From positions 1 to 64,000 of the forward strand of contig ONAJ01000016.1 in assembly GCA_900315775.1 (NCBI GenBank): a DNA stretch of 64,000 bases. The letters run 5' to 3'. Below are positions 52,077 to 59,442 of this stretch, one piece after another. How positions within the stretch are numbered: the stretch's first letter is position 1; every line of letters starts with the position of its first letter. Both the position numbers and the translations under genes were made by a program. Under the pieces are notes generated by a model. That model made no database searches. It was not told the DNA's origin and saw only the letters and a list, made by a program, of their open reading frames with translations. Origin of the DNA: an uncultured Prevotella sp. (GTDB lineage: Bacteria; Bacteroidota; Bacteroidia; Bacteroidales; Bacteroidaceae).

Positions 52077-52295
52077 ATGGCAACAATGACAAATTCTGCA
52101 CAGACACAAGGCGTTTATGTGAACGTTCCTATGGTAGATTGGTCTCTGTTCAACGAACTTGTTCGTAAGTTTGGCTGGAAGGCAGAAACGCGCGAGAAGT
52201 TGCTCGAACGTTTTGCTAAGAGTCGTCCTGCGACCCCAGAGATTAGCGAAGAGGATATCATGAATGAGGTTAGAGCCGTAAGATACGCTAAATGA
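52077..52295 (+). CDS. VapB-type antitoxin-like protein
   Basis: 72 residues. 'VPMVDWSLFNELVRKFGWKA' followed by a basic/acidic helix and 'ISEEDIMNEVRAVRYAK' resembles the small antitoxins paired with PIN-domain toxins in Bacteroidota. Its stop overlaps the vapC remnant start (ATGA), the arrangement of a TA operon. The toxin is gutted, so this antitoxin is probably a relic or acts on other toxins. Confidence 0.65.
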   Translation: MATMTNSAQTQGVYVNVPMVDWSLFNELVRKFGWKAETREKLLERFAKSRPATPEISEEDIMNEVRAVRYAK

Positions 52296-52401
52296 ACAAA
52301 GTTATCATAGATACCAACCTTTGGACTTGACAGACATTGGACAATACAAGAATACACATATTGTTAAACTTGCAGACTTCAGACAAATGATGAAGTTATA
52401 A
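52292..52401 (+). pseudogene. vapC-type PIN-domain toxin remnant, internally deleted
   Basis: From the ATG at 52292: MNKVIIDTNLWT then stop at 52330, matching a PIN-domain start with its first acidic residue (IIDTN). In another frame, from about 52324 to 52401: DLTDIGQYKNTHIVKLADF then RQMMKL-stop, which matches a PIN-domain C-terminus. The middle with the other catalytic acids is absent, so no toxin can be made. Same style of internal deletion as mntA at 50969. Confidence 0.65.
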
Positions 52402-52538
52402 TCACACAAAGAGTTTCCGAATATTTACGCCGAGACATCAGACGATGTACTCGGCGTTTGTCGTATGTATCGGTATAGAAGACTGACAGAACATTAAACA
52501 CAGAAGAGTCCCATCTGTGTCAACGATATGATAAATTA

Positions 52539-52589
52539 AATGTTCGCGCGCGAGGACTGGTGCGAGGGCGATGGGAAAGATGGGAAATC
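52539..52589. repeat. ~50-bp direct repeat, copy 2
   Basis: Matches 51927-51976. It lies 70-120 bp before the start of the secreted protein gene at 52658. The rest of the gap 52402-52657 holds no ORF. Confidence 0.75.
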
Positions 52590-52657
52590 TGTTCCATAGC
52601 GTAAACGAGAAAACAAAACAATATATATCTAACTAATTAATTAAACAAAACATTGTT

Positions 52658-54373
52658 ATGAAAAAACAATTATTACTTACAAGGATGCTCCTACTGGTCG
52701 CCCTGCTGGTAGGAAGTGTTAGTAGTGTGTGGGCGGAAAATGTCACTGTACTAAGTGAAAATTTTTCTACAAATAATACTATAGATAAATTAACTACAGC
52801 AGGATGGTCTTTTTCTTCAAATGGGTGTTCTATGCAGTCAAACTGGTTACAAATAGCATCCAGTTCATATGCAGGTACAGCAACGACACCAGCATTTTCA
52901 TCCCTAGTTGGTAATACTGCCACTTTGACATTTAAACATACTGTATCTGGAGGTGATACAAATAGAACCCTTACAGTTACTGGTGTTAATTGCAAAGTTA
53001 ATGGTGGTACTTCAACTAACATAACTGTTGGAACATCAAATGGAAATGCTTCAATTTCAATAACTGAAGCCTCCACAACTTCTAAAATAACGTTTAGCGC
53101 ATCTAAAAAAGCAGGAGTAAGAATTGATGACGTATCGGTATATTATACTTCAGGACCAGCTTCTCCACTTGACCATATTACACTTTCTGGTTCATATCCA
53201 ACAACATTTACAGTTGGCGATACATTTAGCCATGAAGGAATGGTTGTTACTGCAACATATGAGAACAGTGATGAGAAAATTGTTACATCAGATGCAGAGT
53301 TCTCAGGCTATAATATGTCCGCTGCAGGAAATCAGACAGTAACAGTTAGTTATACTGAATCAGAAGTAACAAAGACTGCAGAATACGAAATAACTGTTAA
53401 TCCGTATATTCAGCCTTTAGGTGTTGATATTACTCCTAATTATACTTTCTATGGTAAGGATGCACAATTCAGTGGCAATACTAATGATGAGGTTACGGGT
53501 ACAAAGGATAATATAACAGTAACTTATACACGTAATGAAGGTAGTTGCTATGCTAATGAAAATGCAATGCGATTCTATAAAGATAATGATTTGAAAATTT
53601 CTGCACCAGATGGATATCATATTATAGGAATAGAATTGACAGCTTCTGATTCAGACAGTGATATTACAACAGATGTGGGCAGTTATTCAACAGTACTTGA
53701 TAAGTGGAGTGGCGATGAAAGTTCTGTTACATTCTCAAGACCAAGCGATGCATCATCATATGCAACAATTAGTAAAATAGCAGTTACACTTGCACCAAAA
53801 GTAAGAATCACCGCCGCTAAGTACGCTACATTTGCATCAGACTACGACCTCGATTTCTCTAGCATGGAAGGTAAAGGTCTGTACGCTTACACAGCTACTG
53901 TAGCAGGTGATATAATTACTTTCAACAGAGTTACTAAAGCTAAAGAAGGCGAAGGACTGCTTCTCTATGCAAACGTTAATGCGCAAACCGACTTCTATGT
54001 TCCAGCAGCAACAGATAGCCCTGCATTTGTTCCTGGCAACAAACTTGTACGTGGTACAGGTGCTGCCGTAGCAAGTGCTGGTGATAATAGTGGCGAATAT
54101 AACTATGTACTTTCTAACAATGGTGACGTAATTAACTTCTACCTTGCTAATGGTAAGACTGTGGACACAAACAAGGCATACCTGAAGAATATTAATCCAA
54201 CAGCTGTAAGTGCTAAGTTCTTCCTTCCTACTGGCGGAGAAGAAACAGACGGAATCAATGCAGTATCTACAGCAGTAGAGAATGGTGTACGTTACAACCT
54301 CGCAGGTCAGCGCGTAGGCAATGACTATAAGGGAATTGTGATAGTGAATGGTAAAAAATACGTAAGAAAGTAA
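52658..54373 (+). CDS. large secreted modular protein (Ig-like), first member of a duplicated pair
   Basis: 571 residues. Signal peptide ending VWA|E. N-terminal beta-sandwich (about 28-165, 'ITFSASKKAGVRIDDVSVYY'), a bacterial Ig-like domain (about 170-245, 'YPTTFTVGDTFSHEGMVVTA'), a further beta domain (about 250-380), then a ~190-residue C-terminal region beginning 'RITAAKYATFASDYDLDFS' and ending 'GVRYNLAGQRVGNDYKGIVI' + VNGKKYVRK. The C-terminal region is shared, at DNA level too, with the protein at 54761-57928. Cell-surface adhesin or glycan binding is inference. Followed by a 63-codon microprotein gene. Confidence 0.75.
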   Translation: MKKQLLLTRMLLLVALLVGSVSSVWAENVTVLSENFSTNNTIDKLTTAGWSFSSNGCSMQSNWLQIASSSYAGTATTPAFSSLVGNTATLTFKHTVSGGDTNRTLTVTGVNCKVNGGTSTNITVGTSNGNASISITEASTTSKITFSASKKAGVRIDDVSVYYTSGPASPLDHITLSGSYPTTFTVGDTFSHEGMVVTATYENSDEKIVTSDAEFSGYNMSAAGNQTVTVSYTESEVTKTAEYEITVNPYIQPLGVDITPNYTFYGKDAQFSGNTNDEVTGTKDNITVTYTRNEGSCYANENAMRFYKDNDLKISAPDGYHIIGIELTASDSDSDITTDVGSYSTVLDKWSGDESSVTFSRPSDASSYATISKIAVTLAPKVRITAAKYATFASDYDLDFSSMEGKGLYAYTATVAGDIITFNRVTKAKEGEGLLLYANVNAQTDFYVPAATDSPAFVPGNKLVRGTGAAVASAGDNSGEYNYVLSNNGDVINFYLANGKTVDTNKAYLKNINPTAVSAKFFLPTGGEETDGINAVSTAVENGVRYNLAGQRVGNDYKGIVIVNGKKYVRK

Positions 54374-54374
54374 A

Positions 54375-54410
54375 AGCCTACCCCAAACCCCTCCCAAAAA
54401 GGAGGGGCTT
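54375..54410. repeat. dispersed C/G-rich repeat, copy 2
   Basis: AGCCTACCCC...GGAGGGGCTT immediately after the stop at 54373; forms a hairpin CCCCTCC/GGAGGGG and may double as a terminator. Confidence 0.6.
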
Positions 54411-54440
54411 ACAGGAAGCATATTAACAAATTAAGATTTA

Positions 54441-54632
54441 ATGACAATGAAAAGATATATTAAGCCAAATACAGAAGTAGTATTAATGCAGTCAGAACCT
54501 GTTATGGCACCAATGTCAGGTGGTGGTCAGGATTCATTCAATGCTACATTGCAGGATACAGGAGCAACGGGTGACGTACTCGGTAAAGAAAACGAAATCT
54601 CTACTCCCTCTCTCTGGGACGAGGAGGAATAA
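54441..54632 (+). CDS. microprotein A following the secreted protein
   Basis: 63 residues (or 61 from the ATG at 54447, which matches the start of the second copy). It has a basic N-terminus 'MKRYIKPNTEVVLMQSEPVM', a small 'SGGGQD' hinge and an acidic C-terminus 'SLWDEEE'. No signal peptide, TM segment or Cys. Almost identical to microprotein B at 57948. Short 'KxYIxPxTEVV' peptides near surface-protein genes recur in Prevotella (from memory); function unknown. It may be a small secreted factor, a RiPP-like precursor or a chaperone for the large protein. Confidence 0.65.
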   Translation: MTMKRYIKPNTEVVLMQSEPVMAPMSGGGQDSFNATLQDTGATGDVLGKENEISTPSLWDEEE

Positions 54633-54636
54633 TGAC

Positions 54637-54680
54637 TAATCCAACCTCACGGAGGATTAAGGTCCTCCGTGAGGATTAGA
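54637..54680 (+). terminator. strong hairpin after microprotein A
   Basis: Perfect 12-bp stem CCTCACGGAGGA (54645-54656) / TCCTCCGTGAGG (54663-54674), extended by CTAATCC/GGATTAG. No long T-run. Confidence 0.6.
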
Positions 54681-54760
54681 TAATCTACTAAAACAGGAAA
54701 AATACAAATAAAATAACAAAACAAATCAATTAACAATCTAATTTTAAAACAAAACAAAAC

Positions 54761-57700
54761 ATGAAAAAATTATTAACTTTATTTACGCTACTACTAACTG
54801 TATGTAGTGGGGCGTGGGCAACGGAGGCATCTCTTAAAACTCTTGCTGTTGGAACAACAAGCTTTAAGACTGGTGATACGGGTTATCATCAGTGGACTGG
54901 CGCCAAAACCAAGAACCAAGTTATCTACGATAAAGATGTTGCTGAAAACAATCGTCTTATGGGATGGTCAAATGGAAATGATCTCGTGCAAGATGCTGCT
55001 GGCCTTAAATTCGGTAACTCCAAAAAGAAAAGCGCTTTCGTATTTCGCGTAGGTTCTACTTCAAATATCTCTGTTAGTGTCGCTCGCAATGGTTCTGACA
55101 TGACGGTTTCGCTGTATTACCTTGGAACGACAACAGATGTTTTGACAGATCCCGATGGCATGTCACCCACAGGTGCTCTCAGTTCTGTTAGTCTTTCAAG
55201 TTCAACTACTAGCGGTACTTTAACTAAGTCTGGAGGTGCTGCAGGATATTATATGGTATTTGGTACATTACGTTTTATTGCTGAATCAATTACAGTTACC
55301 TCCTCTACTACTTATACCGTCACTTATAAAGCAGGTGCTGGTACAGGTGATGACGTTGTCGATGATAAAGCTGCTACTGTCGCAGATTGTCCAGGAACTT
55401 TTACAGCTCCTTCGGGAAAAGTTTTCTCTGGATGGAATACCGCATCTGATGGCAGTGGTACAGCTTATGCTGTTGGGGCAACAGTAACTGGCGACCTCAC
55501 TCTCTTTGCGCAATGGGCAACTGCCTATCACGTTAGCTATAATGGCAATGGTGCTGACAGCGGTTCTGCTCCTACGGATGCAAAAGATTACATAAATGGT
55601 AGCACTGTAACAGTTCTAGGAAATACAGGTTCATTAGTTAAAAACGGATACACTCATGTTGGTTGGAATACGGAAAGTGAAGGAACTGGTATAGGCTATG
55701 TTGCTGGTAGTACTTTCACAATGTCTACAGCAGACGTTACACTCTATGCAATATGGGCTGAGAATGACTATTCTTGGTCACAAAAAACTACATCTGGAAC
55801 AGTTGATGTTGGTAGCGAGGTTGAAACTTCTACTGGAGGAAAAATGACCGTTGAAACTGCTACTATTAGATACGCAGGAACAGGAATTGAATTTTCTAGC
55901 TCCGCTGCGGTATCCGTTACTTTAGACAAAAAAATGCAGGAAGGTACAATAATTACAGGTACCCTATATTATAATGGTACGAATAATGATCGTACCTTAT
56001 ATTTGAAGAACTCTTCGGGTACAACCAAGGACACATGGCAATTGAATGCCGTTGAAGATACTCATACTAGCGAATCTTTCCAGTATATCGTAACTGACGG
56101 TGATGGTTTGGCAGGAAGCAAAACATTTAAGTTAGTAAGAAAAAACAACGTATACCTTACATCTCTCACCGTTGCCAATTGTGCTCCATTATACAGCGTT
56201 ACGTTGGATGACAATGGTGAGTTTGGCGGCAATGGTTCTGCTAAAATATCAGAAGGCGACGATGCCTTGACTATCGTTTCTGAGCCTACTCGCGACGGTT
56301 ATGTCGTGGACTACTATAAGACTGCTGCTGATGGTGCCAAGGTTGCTGAGGCTGATGGTTCTTTGGTTGCAAGCATTACCGGATTCACCGATGGCGATGG
56401 TAAGTGGACCGCTACCACTGACAAGACTCTCTATACAGAGTGGAAAGAAGGATACGCTATTACGAAAGGAACTCCTGAGAATGGTACAATTACTGTTGAC
56501 AAGACATCTGCAACTGCAGGCACTGAGGTAACCCTGACGGCAACACCTGCATTCCATTATCTGTTCGGTTCCTGGAATGTATATAAGACTGGTGACCCAG
56601 AGACAACGGTAACGGTGACAGACAATAAGTTTACTATGCCTGCTTACGCAGTCACAGTCAACGCTACGTTTACCAAGGATAGCAAGAAGTATATACTGTA
56701 TCTGACGTCTACAAGTGAATCAGACACAAAGAAAGATGATAAGTTGTATGCAGCATTGAACTCGGTTGACACTTATAAGCTGTTTATTGAGGCTCCTGGT
56801 TCGCAGACATTGGCCAACTACGATCTGATTGTACTTCATGAGTCAATTGGTGGTACAAGCGACGCAACTGCCGTTACAGGTTGTAAAACAACGACTACAC
56901 CTGTGCTGAATACGAAGTCATACTTCTATGGCGCAGACGGTGATGCTACAAAGCGTTGGAAGTGGGGCGCTCCTAATGCAGGTACATCTGTTAAGGGTGC
57001 TACTTTGAACACTGATGCTTTCAGCAATATAGCTGATCATCCAATATTCGCAGGTGTTACAATTTCTACAAACTTCTTTGAGATTACTGACGAAGCTGCT
57101 GCAAAATGTATGCAGCCAGTAGGCTCGTTCGTTGCTGGTAAGGAAGGCTTTACGCTGGCTACTACACCCAATGCAGAGTCTGGCAATGGCGCTGCCATTC
57201 ATGAGCTGACTCCCGCACAGCGTGGTGCTGCTTCTGGTAAGTATCTATTGATTAGCGTATCTAGCGCCAAGTTAAATGCCTTGAATGAAAATGGTCAGCT
57301 GTTGTTCAAGAACGCCGCTGCTTATCTGCTGGGTGATGAGCAGTGGATGCCTACTGCAATCCCTGTAACAATCTCTGCAGCTAAGTACGCAACATTCGCT
57401 TCTAATTACGACCTCGACTTCTCAGGTGTTTCAGGTCTGTATGCATATACAGCCACAGTTTCTGGTGATGAGCTCACATTTACAAAGGTTACAGGCTCTG
57501 TTAAGGCTGGTGAAGGACTTCTGCTTTATTCGGCAACAGCAACTAAGTATGACGTTCCTGTAGCAACAGATAGCCCTTCAGCTGTATCTGGTAACAAGCT
57601 TGTGCGTGGTACAGGTGCTGCTGTAGCAAGTGCTGGCGAAGGCGAGACAAAGAACTACATCCTTTCTAACAATGGTGGCGTAATTAACTTCTACCTTGCT

Positions 57701-57928
57701 AATGGTAAGACAGTAGGCACAAACAAAGCATACCTGAAGAATATTCCTAATACCACAAGTGCTAAAATTTCTCTCCCAGTTGGTGATGATGAAGAGGAAA
57801 CAGATGGTATCAAGGCAGTATCTACAGTAGTAGAGAACGGTGTACGTTATAATCTCGCTGGTCAGCGCGTAGGCAATGACTATAAGGGAATTGTAATCGT
57901 GAATGGTAAGAAGATGTTGAATAAGTAA
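54761..57928 (+). CDS. large secreted modular protein with InlB-type repeats, second member of the pair
   Basis: 1055 residues. Signal peptide ending AWA|T. N-terminal beta domain (about 25-180). Three Listeria-Bacteroides (InlB B/Flg_new) repeats around 185-250, 255-333 and 485-568 ('FSGWNTASDGSGTAYAVG', 'HVGWNTESEGTGIGYVAG'), with a beta module between the second and third. Then a GTxTVxxxxATxGTEVTLTA-type repeat (about 570-640), a ThuA/amidotransferase-like fold (about 645-865, inference), and the ~190-residue C-terminal region shared with the protein at 52658. N-terminal halves are unrelated, so the pair shares only the C-terminal module and the microprotein. Probably surface-exposed. Confidence 0.75.
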   Translation: MKKLLTLFTLLLTVCSGAWATEASLKTLAVGTTSFKTGDTGYHQWTGAKTKNQVIYDKDVAENNRLMGWSNGNDLVQDAAGLKFGNSKKKSAFVFRVGSTSNISVSVARNGSDMTVSLYYLGTTTDVLTDPDGMSPTGALSSVSLSSSTTSGTLTKSGGAAGYYMVFGTLRFIAESITVTSSTTYTVTYKAGAGTGDDVVDDKAATVADCPGTFTAPSGKVFSGWNTASDGSGTAYAVGATVTGDLTLFAQWATAYHVSYNGNGADSGSAPTDAKDYINGSTVTVLGNTGSLVKNGYTHVGWNTESEGTGIGYVAGSTFTMSTADVTLYAIWAENDYSWSQKTTSGTVDVGSEVETSTGGKMTVETATIRYAGTGIEFSSSAAVSVTLDKKMQEGTIITGTLYYNGTNNDRTLYLKNSSGTTKDTWQLNAVEDTHTSESFQYIVTDGDGLAGSKTFKLVRKNNVYLTSLTVANCAPLYSVTLDDNGEFGGNGSAKISEGDDALTIVSEPTRDGYVVDYYKTAADGAKVAEADGSLVASITGFTDGDGKWTATTDKTLYTEWKEGYAITKGTPENGTITVDKTSATAGTEVTLTATPAFHYLFGSWNVYKTGDPETTVTVTDNKFTMPAYAVTVNATFTKDSKKYILYLTSTSESDTKKDDKLYAALNSVDTYKLFIEAPGSQTLANYDLIVLHESIGGTSDATAVTGCKTTTTPVLNTKSYFYGADGDATKRWKWGAPNAGTSVKGATLNTDAFSNIADHPIFAGVTISTNFFEITDEAAAKCMQPVGSFVAGKEGFTLATTPNAESGNGAAIHELTPAQRGAASGKYLLISVSSAKLNALNENGQLLFKNAAAYLLGDEQWMPTAIPVTISAAKYATFASNYDLDFSGVSGLYAYTATVSGDELTFTKVTGSVKAGEGLLLYSATATKYDVPVATDSPSAVSGNKLVRGTGAAVASAGEGETKNYILSNNGGVINFYLANGKTVGTNKAYLKNIPNTTSAKISLPVGDDEEETDGIKAVSTVVENGVRYNLAGQRVGNDYKGIVIVNGKKMLNK

Positions 57929-57947
57929 TTAAAGGAGGACAAAAAAG

Positions 57948-58133
57948 ATGAAAAGATATATAAAGCCAAATACCGAAGTAATATTAATGCAGTCAGAACC
58001 CGTTATGGCACCGATGTCAGGTGGTGGTCAGGATTCATTCAATGCTACATTGCAGGATACAGGAGCAACGGGTGACGTACTCGGTAAAGAAAACGAAATC
58101 TCTTCTCCCTCTCTTTGGGACGAGGAGGAATAA
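57948..58133 (+). CDS. microprotein B following the second secreted protein
   Basis: 61 residues, differing from microprotein A at only a couple of positions (Val-14/Ile, Thr/Ser near the end), with high DNA identity through the stop. It is 19 bp after the large gene, preceded by AAAGGAGGAC, a clear Shine-Dalgarno-like sequence unusual for this genome type. Identity of A and B, against divergent N-terminal halves of the large proteins, indicates a recent duplication or selection on the peptide. Confidence 0.65.
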   Translation: MKRYIKPNTEVILMQSEPVMAPMSGGGQDSFNATLQDTGATGDVLGKENEISSPSLWDEEE

Positions 58134-58138
58134 TGACC

Positions 58139-58281
58139 TACGCGTGTGTGAAAAGTGAATTATTAAGTTATTATTAGGTCTTGCCGCCGTCGGGAGGCGT
58201 CGGCAGACCGCTACTAAACAGTATGCCACAAAGGTGGCTACTGCTCATTCAAAGTTTGTTTAAATTAGTTGCACACGCGTA
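58139..58281. repeat. 143-bp palindromic element with 10-bp terminal inverted repeats
   Basis: TACGCGTGTG (58139-58148) is the exact complement of CACACGCGTA (58272-58281). Inside, GGTCTTGCCG.. (58177) pairs with CGGCAGACC (58201-58209). No ORF. It fills most of the 319-bp gap after microprotein B and looks like a MITE or structured transcript end. Confidence 0.5.
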
Positions 58282-58289
58282 TTACTGGT

Positions 58290-58320
58290 CGCCGCTGTCG
58301 TGAGATAGCGGCGATTTTTG
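58290..58320 (+). terminator. terminator after the secreted-protein/microprotein unit
   Basis: CGCCGCT (58290-58296) / AGCGGCG (58307-58313) stem followed by ATTTTTG. Confidence 0.7.
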
Positions 58321-58321
58321 T

Positions 58322-58355
58322 AGCCTCCCCCAAACCCCCTCCAAAGGGAAGGGGC
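58322..58355. repeat. dispersed C/G-rich repeat, copy 3
   Basis: AGCCTCCCCCAAACCCCCTC...GGGGC type, matching 54375-54410 and the complement of 50556-50587. Confidence 0.6.
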
Positions 58356-58423
58356 ATATTGGTTATAGAGTGGGGAAGTGTAAAAAAAGTGTTCTCAAAT
58401 TTGTGAATACAAATAATTGTTTG

Positions 58424-58431
58424 TATCTTTG
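58424..58431 (+). promoter_or_regulatory. higBA promoter -7 box
   Basis: TATCTTTG, 21 bases before the higB start at 58453. Confidence 0.55.
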
Positions 58432-58452
58432 CCACCAAAATAATTAAAACTT

Positions 58453-58773
58453 ATGAAAGTTACCTTTGAAGAAGACTATCTTAGGGAGCTCTATGAAGAC
58501 GGTAAGGCTAAAGATAAAAAGCACCGATTCCAAGAACAAATAGTCAGGAAGTACATCCGCATTGTGGATCTAATGATTGAACTGACTAATGTTATTGAGT
58601 TAACTCGATATGGAGGCCTGCATTATGAGCACCTACGCGGAGATAAGGAAGGTATTTCATCAGTAAGAGTGAACGATAAGTATCGTATAGAATTCAGAGA
58701 AATAATAGAAGAGGGTAAGACTATTGCCGAGATAGTAAATATAACAGAATTGTCGAATCATTATAAAAGGTAG
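58453..58773 (+). CDS. higB: HigB-like toxin (RelE/ParE superfamily)
   Basis: 106 residues. 'HYEHLRGDKEGISSVRVNDK' plus 'YRIEFREIIEEGKTIAEIVN' is the RelE/HigB C-terminal strand set with Arg and basic RNA-contact residues. Ribosome-dependent mRNA interferase by family. Toxin-first order and a 4-bp gap to higA are typical of higBA. The only intact TA pair among the three TA loci of this region. Confidence 0.85.
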   Translation: MKVTFEEDYLRELYEDGKAKDKKHRFQEQIVRKYIRIVDLMIELTNVIELTRYGGLHYEHLRGDKEGISSVRVNDKYRIEFREIIEEGKTIAEIVNITELSNHYKR

Positions 58774-58777
58774 AAAT

Positions 58778-59122
58778 ATGGTACATGTAGAAGGAAAGGA
58801 CGACTGTATGGTTGCTAACAATCTGGAACCGTTTTATCTGACACATCCTGGAGAAGTGATAAAAGATGAGTTGGAGTATCGCGGCATTAGTCAGCGAAGA
58901 CTGGCTAAGGAAATAGGTGTACCCTCCAGCCAACTGAACGAGGTGTTGAATGCTAAACGACAGCTGAGTGCAGAAATGGCATTACTCATATGTCAAGCCC
59001 TTAACCTTGATCCGATGCCACTACTTTCGTTGCAGATGAAGTATAATCTTCTAACGGCTAAACGTAACAAATCGTTCTTTGAACAGCTAAAGAAGATTCC
59101 AAGAATTGCGGCAGTATTTTAA
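58778..59122 (+). CDS. higA: HigA-like antitoxin (XRE HTH)
   Basis: 114 residues. 'PFYLTHPGEVIKDELEYRGI' and the HTH 'SQRRLAKEIGVPSSQLNEVL' then 'ELSAEMALLICQALNLDP'-like segment identify the VapI/HigA family. It binds HigB and represses the operon. The C-terminal ~25 residues are Lys-rich and less conserved. Another in-frame Met at residue 11 is possible as start. Confidence 0.85.
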   Translation: MVHVEGKDDCMVANNLEPFYLTHPGEVIKDELEYRGISQRRLAKEIGVPSSQLNEVLNAKRQLSAEMALLICQALNLDPMPLLSLQMKYNLLTAKRNKSFFEQLKKIPRIAAVF

Positions 59123-59160
59123 AGCCTCCTCAGCTACCACCGAAGTGCGAGGGGCTTGAT

Positions 59161-59202
59161 GGTTAATGGTTAATGGTTAAAGGTTAATGGTTAGTGGTTA
59201 GC
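59161..59202. repeat. 7-bp tandem repeat (GGTTAAT)x6
   Basis: Six head-to-tail heptamers with small variations between higA and tRNA-Arg. Confidence 0.8.
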
Positions 59203-59290
59203 GGCATTGGATTTAGCGCGGTGCTAAAGAAAAAAACTTCATTTTTTGAAAAAACTTGGGAAAATATTTGGAGGTATGAGAAAAAGTGCT

Positions 59291-59298
59291 TACCTTTG
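59291..59298 (+). promoter_or_regulatory. tRNA-Arg promoter -7 box
   Basis: TACCTTTG, 21 bases before the mature tRNA 5' end. Confidence 0.6.
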
Positions 59299-59319
59299 CA
59301 CTCGCTTTTCAAGGAGCAT

Positions 59320-59393
59320 GGCTCCGTAGCTCAACTGAATAGAGCATCTGACTACGGATCAGAAGGTTGTGGGTTTGAATCCCGCCGGAGTCA
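59320..59393 (+). tRNA. tRNA-Arg (anticodon ACG)
   Basis: 74 nt. Acceptor GGCTCCG/CGGAGTC (one G-U), discriminator A, anticodon stem TCTGA/TCAGA with loop CTACGGA (ACG, read as ICG), T-arm GTGGG-TTTGAAT-CCCGC. CCA is not encoded. The accessory block ends immediately upstream of it. Confidence 0.95.
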
Positions 59394-59402
59394 CAGAAGA
59401 AG

Positions 59403-59434
59403 GAACTCACAGAAGACTGTGAGTTCTTTTTTTT
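59403..59434 (+). terminator. tRNA-Arg terminator
   Basis: Perfect 10-bp stem GAACTCACAG (59403-59412) / CTGTGAGTTC (59417-59426), then eight Ts. Confidence 0.9.
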
Positions 59435-59442
59435 AGATTATT

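Noticed and set aside
50258-59200. Prophage or integrative element
   Set aside because: Repeats and TA loci suggest mobility, but no integrase, relaxase, transposase or phage structural gene is present, and no duplicated tRNA 3' end was found near tRNA-Arg.
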